Source of the DNA: Saccharobesus litoralis
GTDB taxonomy: Bacteria > Pseudomonadota > Gammaproteobacteria > Enterobacterales > Alteromonadaceae
Length of the DNA: 64,000 nucleotides
Reading direction: 5' to 3'
Assembly (NCBI RefSeq): GCF_003063625.1
Contig: NZ_CP026604.1
Span: 2,480,001 to 2,544,000, forward strand
Part shown: one piece after another, positions 28,423 to 37,227 of the stretch
Layout of the letters: every line of letters begins with the position of its first letter
Numbering within the stretch: the first letter of the stretch is position 1
Position numbers and translations under genes: made by a program
Notes under the pieces: generated by a model
What the model was told of the DNA's origin: nothing
Seen by the model: only the letters and a program-made list of their open reading frames with translations
Databases searched by the model: none

Positions 28423-29913
28423 CTAATCTAGCAGTAAGCCATAAGCTTGATCACGTCCGCCATTTTTCGCTTTATACAAAGCGGTGTCTGCTAATTGAAT
28501 TAAGTCGCCTGACTTTAAGTTGGCGACTTTTTTGGCGCAGGCAACCCCTAAACTGACCGTAACATAGTCTGAATTAGGGTGTTCTGCATGCAGGATCCGC
28601 TTTTTAGTAATGGATTTACGAATGCGATTAGCAACAATTAAAGCCGATTCCAAATCGGTATCTGGCAATAATAAAATAAACTCTTCACCGCCAAAGCGCG
28701 CTGCGCTGTCTGAGGGGCGAAATAAACTGGTTTTGATAACCTGAGAGAGGGCTTTTAAGCAATCGTCTCCGGCGCAGTGACCATAAGTATCGTTAAAGCG
28801 TTTGAAGTAATCAAAGTCGAGTAAAATGACACTCAGCGGTAAATTGCTGCGCGCGGCAATCCGCCATTCGCGAATATAGCTTTTTTCAAAGCTGCGTTTA
28901 TTAAATAAACCGGTTAAACCGTCAACATAAGCGTGACGGCTTAATATGCTAATGGCTTTGTGGGTATTGATCCGTTTTTTGATACGCGTTAACTGCACAG
29001 ATACATCATCTTGCACCAGTAGCGTATCATTGGCCCCTAGGTTGAGGGCGAGCGACTCGACCGCTGGATTGGGATTATCCAGAATGCAGATAATGGGGTA
29101 ATCTAAGTCGTTACGCTTGGCTTCGGCAACTGCACATAAAGATTGATTACGTTCATCATGTTCATCGCCAAAATCGACAAGAATGGCGTCAAATTGTTGG
29201 CCGCGGGTTTGGCTGTCGTACTGGCTGAAATCGTCAAATATAGACAGGTTAAAGCCATAGGTATCGAGCCGCCAGTCTTGCGCCAGTTTTGATTTGCCAA
29301 TACAAGCAATATGATATTCACCGGAAAAGTCACAGCCTTCAGCGACAGCATCCGTATGTAATTCACCACCTAAAAACTCATCTAATTTTTCATTGCTGAG
29401 CAAACCTCTGGCGATGGCGCTGCCTTGACCGATTAAAACGGGTAAATGGTGCGAGTAGTCACCTTGCTGCCAATGTTTTTGTGATAACAATTGTCTGTGC
29501 TCGACATCGTTGTCGTAATCTAACCAAGGCGTGCTTAAGCTGGCCAGTATGGCATGCAAAGCGTCAAAGCGAGAAATATCAACACCATACTGCCAATAAG
29601 CGCGAAACAAGAATGATCGATATGAGGCTGCTTTTTGTGGATAGCATTTTTCCACCATCATTAGCGACAAAATAGCCAAACGACTATTGATACAAAATTC
29701 CGGTGCATTGATTGGTAGATTAGGCTCTATTTTTTTGATGGCATCAATATCTACTAGAAGTTGTGCATGGATTGTTGCGTGGTCTTGCGCTTCTAACGTG
29801 GGTAAATGTTCAACGTAATGCCATTGGATTACACTGTATTCAGGGTGATTGATTAGGCGCTCGTGCAGTATGTAGCTGTATGGACAATTAAGATCCAAGA
29901 ATACTTGCAGCAT
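28423..29913 (-). CDS. DsbA-like / receiver-like / GGDEF fusion, putative diguanylate cyclase
   Basis: 496 residues. Residues about 1-185 resemble a DsbA/HCCA-isomerase thioredoxin fold with a single-Cys motif C10-P-Y-S (FLDLNCPYSYILHERL) and a helical insertion. Residues about 195-310 look like a receiver domain (DAILVDFGDEHD), but the late Lys is replaced (GANDTLLVQDD), so it is probably not phosphorylated normally. Residues about 325-490 form a GGDEF domain with GGEEF at 408-412 and an RxxD inhibitory site (RPSD) five residues earlier, so cyclase activity and product inhibition are expected. No signal peptide or membrane segment is seen, so it is cytosolic. A thiol-responsive c-di-GMP enzyme is an inference from this domain mix. 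Confidence 0.85.
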   Translation of the reverse strand: MLQVFLDLNCPYSYILHERLINHPEYSVIQWHYVEHLPTLEAQDHATIHAQLLVDIDAIKKIEPNLPINAPEFCINSRLAILSLMMVEKCYPQKAASYRSFLFRAYWQYGVDISRFDALHAILASLSTPWLDYDNDVEHRQLLSQKHWQQGDYSHHLPVLIGQGSAIARGLLSNEKLDEFLGGELHTDAVAEGCDFSGEYHIACIGKSKLAQDWRLDTYGFNLSIFDDFSQYDSQTRGQQFDAILVDFGDEHDERNQSLCAVAEAKRNDLDYPIICILDNPNPAVESLALNLGANDTLLVQDDVSVQLTRIKKRINTHKAISILSRHAYVDGLTGLFNKRSFEKSYIREWRIAARSNLPLSVILLDFDYFKRFNDTYGHCAGDDCLKALSQVIKTSLFRPSDSAARFGGEEFILLLPDTDLESALIVANRIRKSITKKRILHAEHPNSDYVTVSLGVACAKKVANLKSGDLIQLADTALYKAKNGGRDQAYGLLLD

Positions 29914-29980
29914 AAGGGCCTACCAATTTGACGAATAGTGTTTTTAGTATAATTGGCTTGTTGGCGGGCGTCGACAAATA

Positions 29981-30016
29981 AAAAAAAGCGGAGCTTGCTA
30001 AACAAACGCCGCTTTA
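29981..30016 (-). terminator. Terminator of crp
   Basis: On the minus strand AAAGCGG pairs with CCGCTTT across a 17-base loop, and a run of T follows (AAAAAAA at 29981-29987 on the plus strand). It lies 36 bases after the crp stop. Confidence 0.75.
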
Positions 30017-30051
30017 ACAATTTTTACTTGAATAGTGAATTAGCTACAGGC

Positions 30052-30684
30052 TTATCGAGCACCGTGGATAACCATGGTTTTACCATGGGCTTCAACTAAG
30101 CCTTGAGTTTCCAATTCTTTAAGAACTCGGCCAACCATTTCGCGTGAACAACCCACGATACGACCCAGCTCTTGACGGGTAATTTTAATCTGCATACCTT
30201 CAGGATGCGTCATGGCATCTGGCTTTTGAGCTAGCTCTAACAAGGCGCGCGCCACTCGACCAGTCACATCTAAGAAAGCCAAATCGACCACTTTACGCGA
30301 CGTATCACGAAGTTTTAGAGCTAGCTGGCTAGAAACTCGGAATAAAATTTGCGGGTTTTCCATACAAATTTGTTTGAATTTGGCATAGCCTATTTCTGCC
30401 ACTTCACATTCAGTGCGTGCAGTAACACAAGCACTACGTGATCCGCCATCAAACAAACCTAATTCGCCGTAGAATTCTCCAGGATTTAAGTAAGCAAGTA
30501 CTAACTCTCTACCTTGGTCACTCTCGGTTGTTACTGATACTGAGCCTCGTAACAATAAGTGTAATGTTTCTGGCTGATCGCCTTCGCGAATAATAATATG
30601 TTTTGCCGGAAAAACACGGCGCGTACAGAAGCTAACAAACTTATTTAGTTCTTCATCTGTCGCTAAAGAAAATGGAACAGGCAT
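30052..30684 (-). CDS. crp: Cyclic AMP receptor protein (CRP/Vfr type)
   Basis: 210 residues, the same length as E. coli CRP. The cAMP pocket is intact (GEFYGELGLFDGGSRSACVTA, with the Arg-Ser phosphate contacts). The dimer helix is SSQLALKLRDTSRKVVDLAFLDVTGRVARALLELA. The HTH is ITRQELGRIVGCSREMVGRVLKELETQG, matching CRP's recognition helix. It is a global activator of catabolic and other genes. GGAGG precedes the ATG by a few bases. It is divergent from the large sensor gene across a 516-base intergenic region. Confidence 0.95.
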   Translation of the reverse strand: MPVPFSLATDEELNKFVSFCTRRVFPAKHIIIREGDQPETLHLLLRGSVSVTTESDQGRELVLAYLNPGEFYGELGLFDGGSRSACVTARTECEVAEIGYAKFKQICMENPQILFRVSSQLALKLRDTSRKVVDLAFLDVTGRVARALLELAQKPDAMTHPEGMQIKITRQELGRIVGCSREMVGRVLKELETQGLVEAHGKTMVIHGAR

Positions 30685-31200
30685 GTTGCCTCCAACCTTT
30701 TTATAGTCGTTATTACTGGGTTGTGCCCAAAAGCGCTATTTTAACCGTGTATGTTAAGTAGCGCACACATATAGATATACAGTAACAAAATTTGTTGACC
30801 TTAAAAACAGATTTAATTAGCCAATTGTTTATTTATTTGCACTTTCTTAACAATTTTCTTTAATCCCCATATTGTAAAAGACTAATCCATATTCATTAGC
30901 GAGATGAATATGCTATTCATAGCTTTTATACAGATAGATCAGATCTTATCCAGAGAGTTATGCACAGCGGTCATTCTATTGATGTATTAGGCTTTAAAAT
31001 GGCATTTTTTATTGAGTTTTTTACTTGGCTCCTTGCAAAAATTCACCGGATATCCTTAACCTTTCAATATGTTTTCCTTATTAAATTCACAGATTTATCC
31101 ACAGTGGTATTTTTGAACAAATACGTATGCATAGCACAGGAATCAAAAAGGCTTCTATACTGAATAGATGAATAATGTCACATTTTTTCATTAGGTTACT
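30685..31200. other. Long divergent intergenic region between crp and the large sensor gene
   Basis: AT-rich with no supported coding frame. The clearest element is a perfect inverted repeat CATATTCAT-TAGCGAG-ATGAATATG (30888-30912). It overlaps a second one (ATGAAT-ATGCT-ATTCAT, 30904-30920). No good CRP consensus site (TGTGA-N6-TCACA) is visible, so crp autoregulation cannot be supported from the sequence. Promoters for both genes must lie here. Confidence 0.5.
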
Positions 31201-34200
31201 GTGCTGCGTTTTGCTCTTGTTACTGTTTTTTTACTCTTACCTGTTGCTGGCACTTGGGCGCTCAATTTGTTTGAGCAAGGTCAAGGGTATTTTGTTTCTG
31301 TTGGTAATGAAGACGCTTTGCCTGATAGTGTTATCTCTGATGTGATACAAGACCAGCAAGGCTTTATTTGGGTCGCAACCCCTACTGGATTATTTCGCTA
31401 TGACGGTTACGAGTTTAAGCGTTATGCCAAAGCGTCTGATGGAACCCCTATACGTGTAATTCGCAGTTTGTGGGCTGGGATTGACGGGCGAGTTTGGGCC
31501 GGTTCACGCAATGATGGCTTGTTTGTTTATGATCCAAACACGTTAAAAATTGAGCATTACACTAAAGCTACGCCGGGCAAGAGCGGCTTGGGTGATAACT
31601 ATGTACGAACCATAACCGGTGACAAGCATGGTCGAATTTGGTTTGGTACTGCCAACGGCGTGAGTTTTTACAACCCACAGACTCAAGATATAAAGCAACT
31701 TGATATTCGTACACAAATTAGTGGCAAAATTATACAAGCTTTGTTGTATGACGAGTCAGGGTTTTTGTGGGTGGGTAGTCGTAAGCAAGGTTTAAATCGT
31801 TTAAACCTGCAGAACATGCAATGGCAGCGAGTGGTGTATCGCTTCGATACACAAGATCCAGCTTCGATTATTGATGTGCGTTCATTGTATCAAACCGCAG
31901 ATAAGCGTGTTTGGCTTGGCACTGCTAATTATGGGGTTGGAGTATTAACCGCCAACGGTGCATCACAACAAGCTTTGCAATGGTTGCAATTGACCCAGTT
32001 GGATAGCCCACAGCCCTTTATTCACAATTGGGTAAGTGATTTTACTCAGCCAGATAGTCAGCGCTTGTGGTTATCAACTACAACTGGCGGAATTTTCGAA
32101 ATCGACCTGACAAGCCTGCAAACAAACCGACAATTTCAGCATGACCCCAGTATCAATACTAGCTTGAATGCGAATAATATCGACACGTTATACCGTGATC
32201 GCCAAGGGCTAATTTGGATTGGCACATGGGGCAGTGGCTTAAATTTATATAACCCGATTAATTTAACCATTCGTGGAATTAAGCCCAGTGTGTTTAAACC
32301 TAATTTTTTGCATTACGCCAATATTGGCTCAGTTACGCAATTAAGCTCAGGCGAAATTTGGGTGGGTACGCGTGGTCATGGTGTAACACGCTACGCTCAG
32401 CAATCGGGCCGTATTCAATTAGCTTCAGGTAAATTACACAAAGCCCATGTGATGTCTATGGTGCAAACTGACAAGCATCAAGTTTGGCTGGCGACAATTC
32501 ATCAAGGACTCCTGCAACTAGACCCTTACACATTGCAAGAAACTTGGTTTACAGAAGCGCATGGCTTGGTTGATCACCATGTCAGGGTTTTGTTAGCTGG
32601 TGTTGATCAAGGCTTGTGGATAGGTACTTATGCCGGACTGAGTAAACGCTTAGCCGATGGTCGTTTTCAACAGTTCTATTATGCCGAGCAAGCTAATCTG
32701 ACATTTGATAAAACGATTAATGCACTAGCTCAAACGTTTGATGGCACTTTGTGGCTGGGAACGTTTGATGGACTATTTTACGTATTACCTAACGATAATA
32801 AGGTTTATCGACTGCACGCGCAGCAGATTATTAAAGGTCATTTGTCGAGTTCGACGATAGGTGGGTTAACCGTTGATCGGCAAGGTAAATTATGGATTGC
32901 TACATCGCAAGGCTTGGATCGTTTACTGAGTTTCGAGCAGCAGCAAGCCGAGTTGCAATCAGTGAACCGTTTAGTGGGTATTCATGAGCAATCCCTCGGG
33001 GCTAACATGCTGCTAGATAAGCAAAACCGGATTTGGACAGAGGAGTATGTTATTGACCCTAGAGTCTGGCAGGCGCGTCATTTGACCCGAGCTGATGGCA
33101 TTGATATTGGTAATAAATGGTGGGGGGCGCATAGCAAATTAAGTGATGGCACTTTAGTTTACGGAGGAAGTAAAGGACTCTTGCTGATCGATCCGGACAA
33201 TATAGGTTTGCAAACCCTGCAACCGACATTGAGCTTTAGCCGATTTCAGCTCAGTGGCCAGCCGATTAGTGTTAGCCAGCATATAAGTCAACAGTTACCG
33301 CTAGAATTACCAGCTGATAATAAATCAATGACGGCAACTTTTGCGGCATTTGATTATTCGGCACCTAGCCAATTGCAATATCGTTATCGGCTTTTGGGGT
33401 TTGAACAAAATTGGCAAACGGTGAATATATATAACCGTCAACTGAGTTACACCAATTTGCCGCCAGGGCAATATCAGTTGCAGATCCAGTCAACAGACAG
33501 AGATGGCCACTGGTTGGAGTCAGGTTTAAGCTTGTCTATTAAACAAGTTCCTAAATGGCATGAATCGCGAGTGCTGCAAGTGATGGCGGTGCTACTGGTA
33601 TTGCTTGTTTTATATTTATGGTATTTAAATCGCTTACGGCACTTTCGGCGAGTACGACGCCGGTTGGATCGCTTAGTCGCATTAAAAACGGCTGAATTAG
33701 AAACCATTTCTATTATTGGTCGTGAATTGAATCAAACGTTAGATGTAGAAGCTATTTCTAATGGGCTTTACAACAATATGCGGCAGCTAATGGATTGCCA
33801 TGCTTTTGCTATTGGCATAGTACAAGCGGATACACAGCAAATATACATGGCATTTGCAATTGAAGACGGACAACGCCTATCGCCTTTTTATGAATCAATG
33901 CATGATGCCAGCCGTCCTGCCGCGCATTGTGTTGTCAGTCGCCAGCCCTTGGTTGTTGATCATTACCATAGTTTATTAGAGGCTGTTCCCGGTCAAGTGC
34001 AACCTAAAGTGGGGCACAGTATGGAGTCTATTATTTATATTCCATTATTAGATGCGGGTAATTTACCTATTGCGGTATTAACTGTGCAAAGCCCTAGAAA
34101 GCAGGCTTACAACGAAGAACAAGTTAACATGTGTAAGCTATTGGCTAGTTATACTGCAATCGCCCTAAAAAATGCATTACAAAAGCAAGAGCTGAGTGCG

Positions 34201-34836
34201 GCATTGGCTGAAATTCAAGAAATCAGCGTACATGACCAACTGACCGGCACTTATAATCGTCGCTTTGTTAGTCAACACTTACCAACCGAGCTAGCTAATT
34301 TAGCAAAGGCCCAGAGTCATCATGCGTCACTGGGAATTTTACTGATTGATATCGACCACTTTAAGCAAATTAACGACAGCTATGGGCATGAAGCCGGTGA
34401 TAAAGTGTTGATTGCGCTAAGCCAATTGCTAAAGTCGCATTGCCAAGCAGAGGATTGGGTTATTCGCTGGGGCGGTGAAGAATTCTTGATTATTAGCCGC
34501 GGTAAAAGTCGTAGTCAATTATTGCAATTCGCGAGTGAGCTACGCCATAAAATTAGTGAGATGACAGTTGATATAGCTTGTCCTGCCCACTCTGTAACTG
34601 CGTCTTTTGGTGTAGTTGCCTATCCATTTTTAGCTAAGCACCCGAACGCGTTAAACTGGCAGCAAACTTTGAACTTAGCCGATATCGCCTTGTATAAAGC
34701 TAAGCATTCAGGCCGTAATGTTTGTTATTACCTACAGGCTGTAGATGAGCAACCATTTGAGCACATCTATGAATATATTCGTCATGATTTATCCGCTTGT
34801 TTGGATAAAAAGCTGGTTAGATTTGAATGTGCTTGA
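31201..34836 (+). CDS. Two-component-like beta-propeller sensor diguanylate cyclase (Reg_prop, Y_Y_Y, GAF, GGDEF)
   Basis: 1211 residues from a GTG start. A signal peptide (about 1-20) leads to two seven-bladed propeller-like arrays of Reg_prop repeats (blocks such as DQQGFIWVATPTGLFRYDG, DKHGRIWFGTANGVSFYN, DRQGLIWIGTWGSGLNLYNP), all periplasmic. A Y_Y_Y domain at about 700-785 (YRYRLLGFEQNWQ...LPPGQYQLQIQ) precedes one membrane helix (about 791-812). Then come a GAF domain (about 845-990) and a GGDEF domain with GGEEF at 1091-1095. The inhibitory-site position reads QAED rather than RxxD, so product inhibition is probably absent. Related proteins usually carry a histidine kinase. The architecture implies a polymer or nutrient signal converted to c-di-GMP. 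The ligand is unknown. Confidence 0.92.
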   Translation: MLRFALVTVFLLLPVAGTWALNLFEQGQGYFVSVGNEDALPDSVISDVIQDQQGFIWVATPTGLFRYDGYEFKRYAKASDGTPIRVIRSLWAGIDGRVWAGSRNDGLFVYDPNTLKIEHYTKATPGKSGLGDNYVRTITGDKHGRIWFGTANGVSFYNPQTQDIKQLDIRTQISGKIIQALLYDESGFLWVGSRKQGLNRLNLQNMQWQRVVYRFDTQDPASIIDVRSLYQTADKRVWLGTANYGVGVLTANGASQQALQWLQLTQLDSPQPFIHNWVSDFTQPDSQRLWLSTTTGGIFEIDLTSLQTNRQFQHDPSINTSLNANNIDTLYRDRQGLIWIGTWGSGLNLYNPINLTIRGIKPSVFKPNFLHYANIGSVTQLSSGEIWVGTRGHGVTRYAQQSGRIQLASGKLHKAHVMSMVQTDKHQVWLATIHQGLLQLDPYTLQETWFTEAHGLVDHHVRVLLAGVDQGLWIGTYAGLSKRLADGRFQQFYYAEQANLTFDKTINALAQTFDGTLWLGTFDGLFYVLPNDNKVYRLHAQQIIKGHLSSSTIGGLTVDRQGKLWIATSQGLDRLLSFEQQQAELQSVNRLVGIHEQSLGANMLLDKQNRIWTEEYVIDPRVWQARHLTRADGIDIGNKWWGAHSKLSDGTLVYGGSKGLLLIDPDNIGLQTLQPTLSFSRFQLSGQPISVSQHISQQLPLELPADNKSMTATFAAFDYSAPSQLQYRYRLLGFEQNWQTVNIYNRQLSYTNLPPGQYQLQIQSTDRDGHWLESGLSLSIKQVPKWHESRVLQVMAVLLVLLVLYLWYLNRLRHFRRVRRRLDRLVALKTAELETISIIGRELNQTLDVEAISNGLYNNMRQLMDCHAFAIGIVQADTQQIYMAFAIEDGQRLSPFYESMHDASRPAAHCVVSRQPLVVDHYHSLLEAVPGQVQPKVGHSMESIIYIPLLDAGNLPIAVLTVQSPRKQAYNEEQVNMCKLLASYTAIALKNALQKQELSAALAEIQEISVHDQLTGTYNRRFVSQHLPTELANLAKAQSHHASLGILLIDIDHFKQINDSYGHEAGDKVLIALSQLLKSHCQAEDWVIRWGGEEFLIISRGKSRSQLLQFASELRHKISEMTVDIACPAHSVTASFGVVAYPFLAKHPNALNWQQTLNLADIALYKAKHSGRNVCYYLQAVDEQPFEHIYEYIRHDLSACLDKKLVRFECA

Positions 34837-35034
34837 ATGGTTATTAATGTTTAAGTATTGCTTGTATTTATTCTGCGTAATTAGTTTTACTCGTCTTGAT
34901 GTGGCTAATTACCCTCTGCCTAAATCTACAGAACCGAGTTCTACCTTCATAAAGGGGTATTTAAGCGTCAATTATTGTTCCAATTAGCTTCACATGGTAA
35001 AACGGTTTTTGTTATATCAATAAAAGTTTGGATT

Positions 35035-36276
35035 ATGTTTAGCCGATTGCTTGCCTGCGCCTTGTTGTTATCTTTAAGTGCCAATTTTATGCTGTGGCAA
35101 CAATTAAAATTTCAAGATGAGCGTGGGTCAAAGCAAGAACATATATTGTTGCCTCATCATGCCAATCCCATGAGTTTGAAACCATCTGACCCTCAACAAA
35201 AGGCTTTAAACTCTTCGACTAGTGCTAACCAGACGCAGCAAACTGCACAATTTAGTCGCACAACATTGAATAGCCAGCAGGTTATTCAACAGGCAGAAGC
35301 AGCCTTTCAACGAGCTGATTATTACGTGGCGGTGGATTTATTGCAGGATGTGCAGCAGTTAGATGAAATTCATGCTTCGAATCATTTTTCTCAGCTGAAA
35401 AATACTTGGCTAGATAGTTTAGCTACCTGGATCAATCAACAAAATATCGAGCAATCGAGTCAGTTTTTAGCCGCTATGCTTAATTATTATCCGCATGATA
35501 AAGCTTTTATGCCTTTGCAAGCCGAGTTACATGTTGTGACGGGGAATATTCTTGAAGCCGTGCGGGTGTATGATGATTTATTACCCTATGCGGAAAACCA
35601 AAGTGAGGTTGATGCTTGGTTACAAACCAGTGCTAAGTTAGTGATAAGACAAGTTGAGTCTTTGGTTACTCGTGCGCAATGGCATGAATTAATTGATTTT
35701 ATTGATATTGTCGAGGTGTTAAATGAACAGCTTATTGCGACACCCGCATGGAAAATAGAGGCGTTGATTGCGTTACAGAACTACGCTGAAGCTGAATATC
35801 AACTCGAGATCCTCAGTCATCAACCTGAGTTTAATGTTTTGGTTGATGAGCTGCGCGGTAAAATTATACGCCTACAAGCAGAAAGTATCGCCATACCTAT
35901 ACAGGTGTTAAATAATCAAATGGCAGTAACAGCTAGGCTTGATGAAGAGAGTGACGTAAAGCTACTGATTGATACCGGTGCGGCCATGACAGTGATCAGT
36001 GATGCGGCTTTTCAGCGTTTGCGTAGCCGCATGACATTCGACTTTGTGCGAGAACAACGCATGAATACCGCGGGCGGATATGCAAGCGCCGATATTTATC
36101 GAATTAATTTATTAAGCTTACAAGATGCCCGAGTTACGCCTATACAAATTGCGGTCATGCCGCTTAACTTGAATCATGGTTTGGAAGGCTTGCTAGGCAT
36201 GAATTTTTTACGTTTCTATCAATTTCATTTTGAACGTCAACAAAATACCCTATGGTTGAAAGCGAATGGTACTTAA
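35035..36276 (+). CDS. Membrane-anchored retropepsin-like aspartic protease with TPR-like region
   Basis: 413 residues from the ATG at 35035; the frame extends 20 codons upstream, but MFSRLLACALLLSLSANFMLW is the natural membrane-anchor start. A Gln/Ser-rich linker is followed by helical repeats (about 75-285, TPR-like). A single-lobed retroviral-type aspartyl protease domain (about 290-410) has D313-T-G in LLIDTGAAMTVIS and the flap-to-end stretch GLEGLLGMNFLRFYQFHFERQ. Such proteins work as dimers. It lies in the periplasm or on the outer face of the inner membrane. The substrate is unknown. The gene follows the sensor gene by 198 bases on the same strand. Confidence 0.85.
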   Translation: MFSRLLACALLLSLSANFMLWQQLKFQDERGSKQEHILLPHHANPMSLKPSDPQQKALNSSTSANQTQQTAQFSRTTLNSQQVIQQAEAAFQRADYYVAVDLLQDVQQLDEIHASNHFSQLKNTWLDSLATWINQQNIEQSSQFLAAMLNYYPHDKAFMPLQAELHVVTGNILEAVRVYDDLLPYAENQSEVDAWLQTSAKLVIRQVESLVTRAQWHELIDFIDIVEVLNEQLIATPAWKIEALIALQNYAEAEYQLEILSHQPEFNVLVDELRGKIIRLQAESIAIPIQVLNNQMAVTARLDEESDVKLLIDTGAAMTVISDAAFQRLRSRMTFDFVREQRMNTAGGYASADIYRINLLSLQDARVTPIQIAVMPLNLNHGLEGLLGMNFLRFYQFHFERQQNTLWLKANGT

Positions 36277-36348
36277 CATTGAACGTATTAATCAGTACTA
36301 AAATGCTAACCACCTTGTTAAACAATTTAAACCAATAAGAAAATTACG

Positions 36349-36819
36349 ATGCAAATTACGCTTGTCGATTTAGATAATCCCTTACATAGCCAAGCGGTTA
36401 TGACTATGATGACCAATTATGCAACCGATCCTATGGGCGGTGGACAAGATTTAGCGCCTGACGTTAAAGCTAAACTGATTTCACAACTCAAAAAACAGCC
36501 TTTGTACAGTGGCTTTATTATGTGGAATGGTAAACAACCTATAGGTTTGGCGAACTGTTTTGCCGGATTTTCGACATTTAAAGCACAGCCTTTATTGAAT
36601 ATTCATGACTTTGCGATAAGTGAGGAGTATCGAGGTCAAGGATTAGGGCAGCAATTAATGCAATTTGTTTGTGAGTTTGCTAAACAGCAAGGCCATTGCA
36701 AAGTGACATTGGAAGTTTTATCTAATAATCAAGTCGCGAAAAATGTCTATGCTAAAGCTGGCTTTGCTCAATATAAGCTGGCGAGTGATGTAGCCGAGTT
36801 CTGGCAGAAATATTTGTAG
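36349..36819 (+). CDS. GNAT family N-acetyltransferase
   Basis: 156 residues with a single GNAT fold. The acetyl-CoA loop is EYRGQGLGQQLMQFVCEFAKQQG, with LEVLSNNQVAKNVYAKAGFAQYKL at the C-terminus. It transfers an acetyl group to an amine; the substrate is not deducible. It stands alone, 72 bases after the retropepsin gene and 59 bases before the rraB-like gene. Confidence 0.9.
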   Translation: MQITLVDLDNPLHSQAVMTMMTNYATDPMGGGQDLAPDVKAKLISQLKKQPLYSGFIMWNGKQPIGLANCFAGFSTFKAQPLLNIHDFAISEEYRGQGLGQQLMQFVCEFAKQQGHCKVTLEVLSNNQVAKNVYAKAGFAQYKLASDVAEFWQKYL

Positions 36820-36878
36820 GTTGTCTGGCTAGGCATTGCTACAATACGCGTTATTATTTGAGATAATTATTAAACCTT

Positions 36879-37214
36879 ATGCAATTTCCTGATGATGAAA
36901 ATGGCCAGTTATTGGCTGAAATGCAAGAAGCGGGCGTCGATTTTTCGCAAAGCTATAATGTCGATTTTTATGCTGCGTTTGAGTTTGAAGATCGTGCGCA
37001 GCAGGCATTAGAAATATTACAAAAAGCCAAAGTTGCTGGCCAGTCATTTGCCGATATCCGTATTCAAAAGCCGGAACAAGGTGGTGGTGTCGAGCTAGTT
37101 GCTACGATTAATATGCTGTTAGATCACCAAGCTATCACTGCGTTGGATGAAGACTTTACCGTGCAAATAGAAAAATTGCGTGGCTACGCCGATGGTTGGG
37201 GCGTCGATCTATAA
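36879..37214 (+). CDS. Ribonuclease E inhibitor RraB-family protein
   Basis: 111 residues. FPDDENGQLLAEMQEAGVDFSQSYNVDFYAAFEFED and the C-terminal GYADGWGVDL are typical of the RraB fold family (PF06877). RraB binds RNase E and alters mRNA turnover in E. coli. This protein is shorter and lacks the acidic C-terminal tail of E. coli RraB, so the same partner is likely but unproven. The next gene begins 13 bases after its stop. Confidence 0.8.
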   Translation: MQFPDDENGQLLAEMQEAGVDFSQSYNVDFYAAFEFEDRAQQALEILQKAKVAGQSFADIRIQKPEQGGGVELVATINMLLDHQAITALDEDFTVQIEKLRGYADGWGVDL

Positions 37215-37227
37215 AAATGGAATAATA

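Noticed and set aside
30960-31163. 67-codon plus-strand frame upstream of the propeller sensor
   Set aside because: It lies in an AT-rich promoter region, has no ribosome site and shows biased hydrophobic low-complexity residues.
35035-36276. Retroviral or mobile-element origin for the retropepsin-like protein
   Set aside because: The DTG domain is linked to a membrane anchor and TPR-like repeats, a known bacterial architecture, and no mobile-element genes are nearby.
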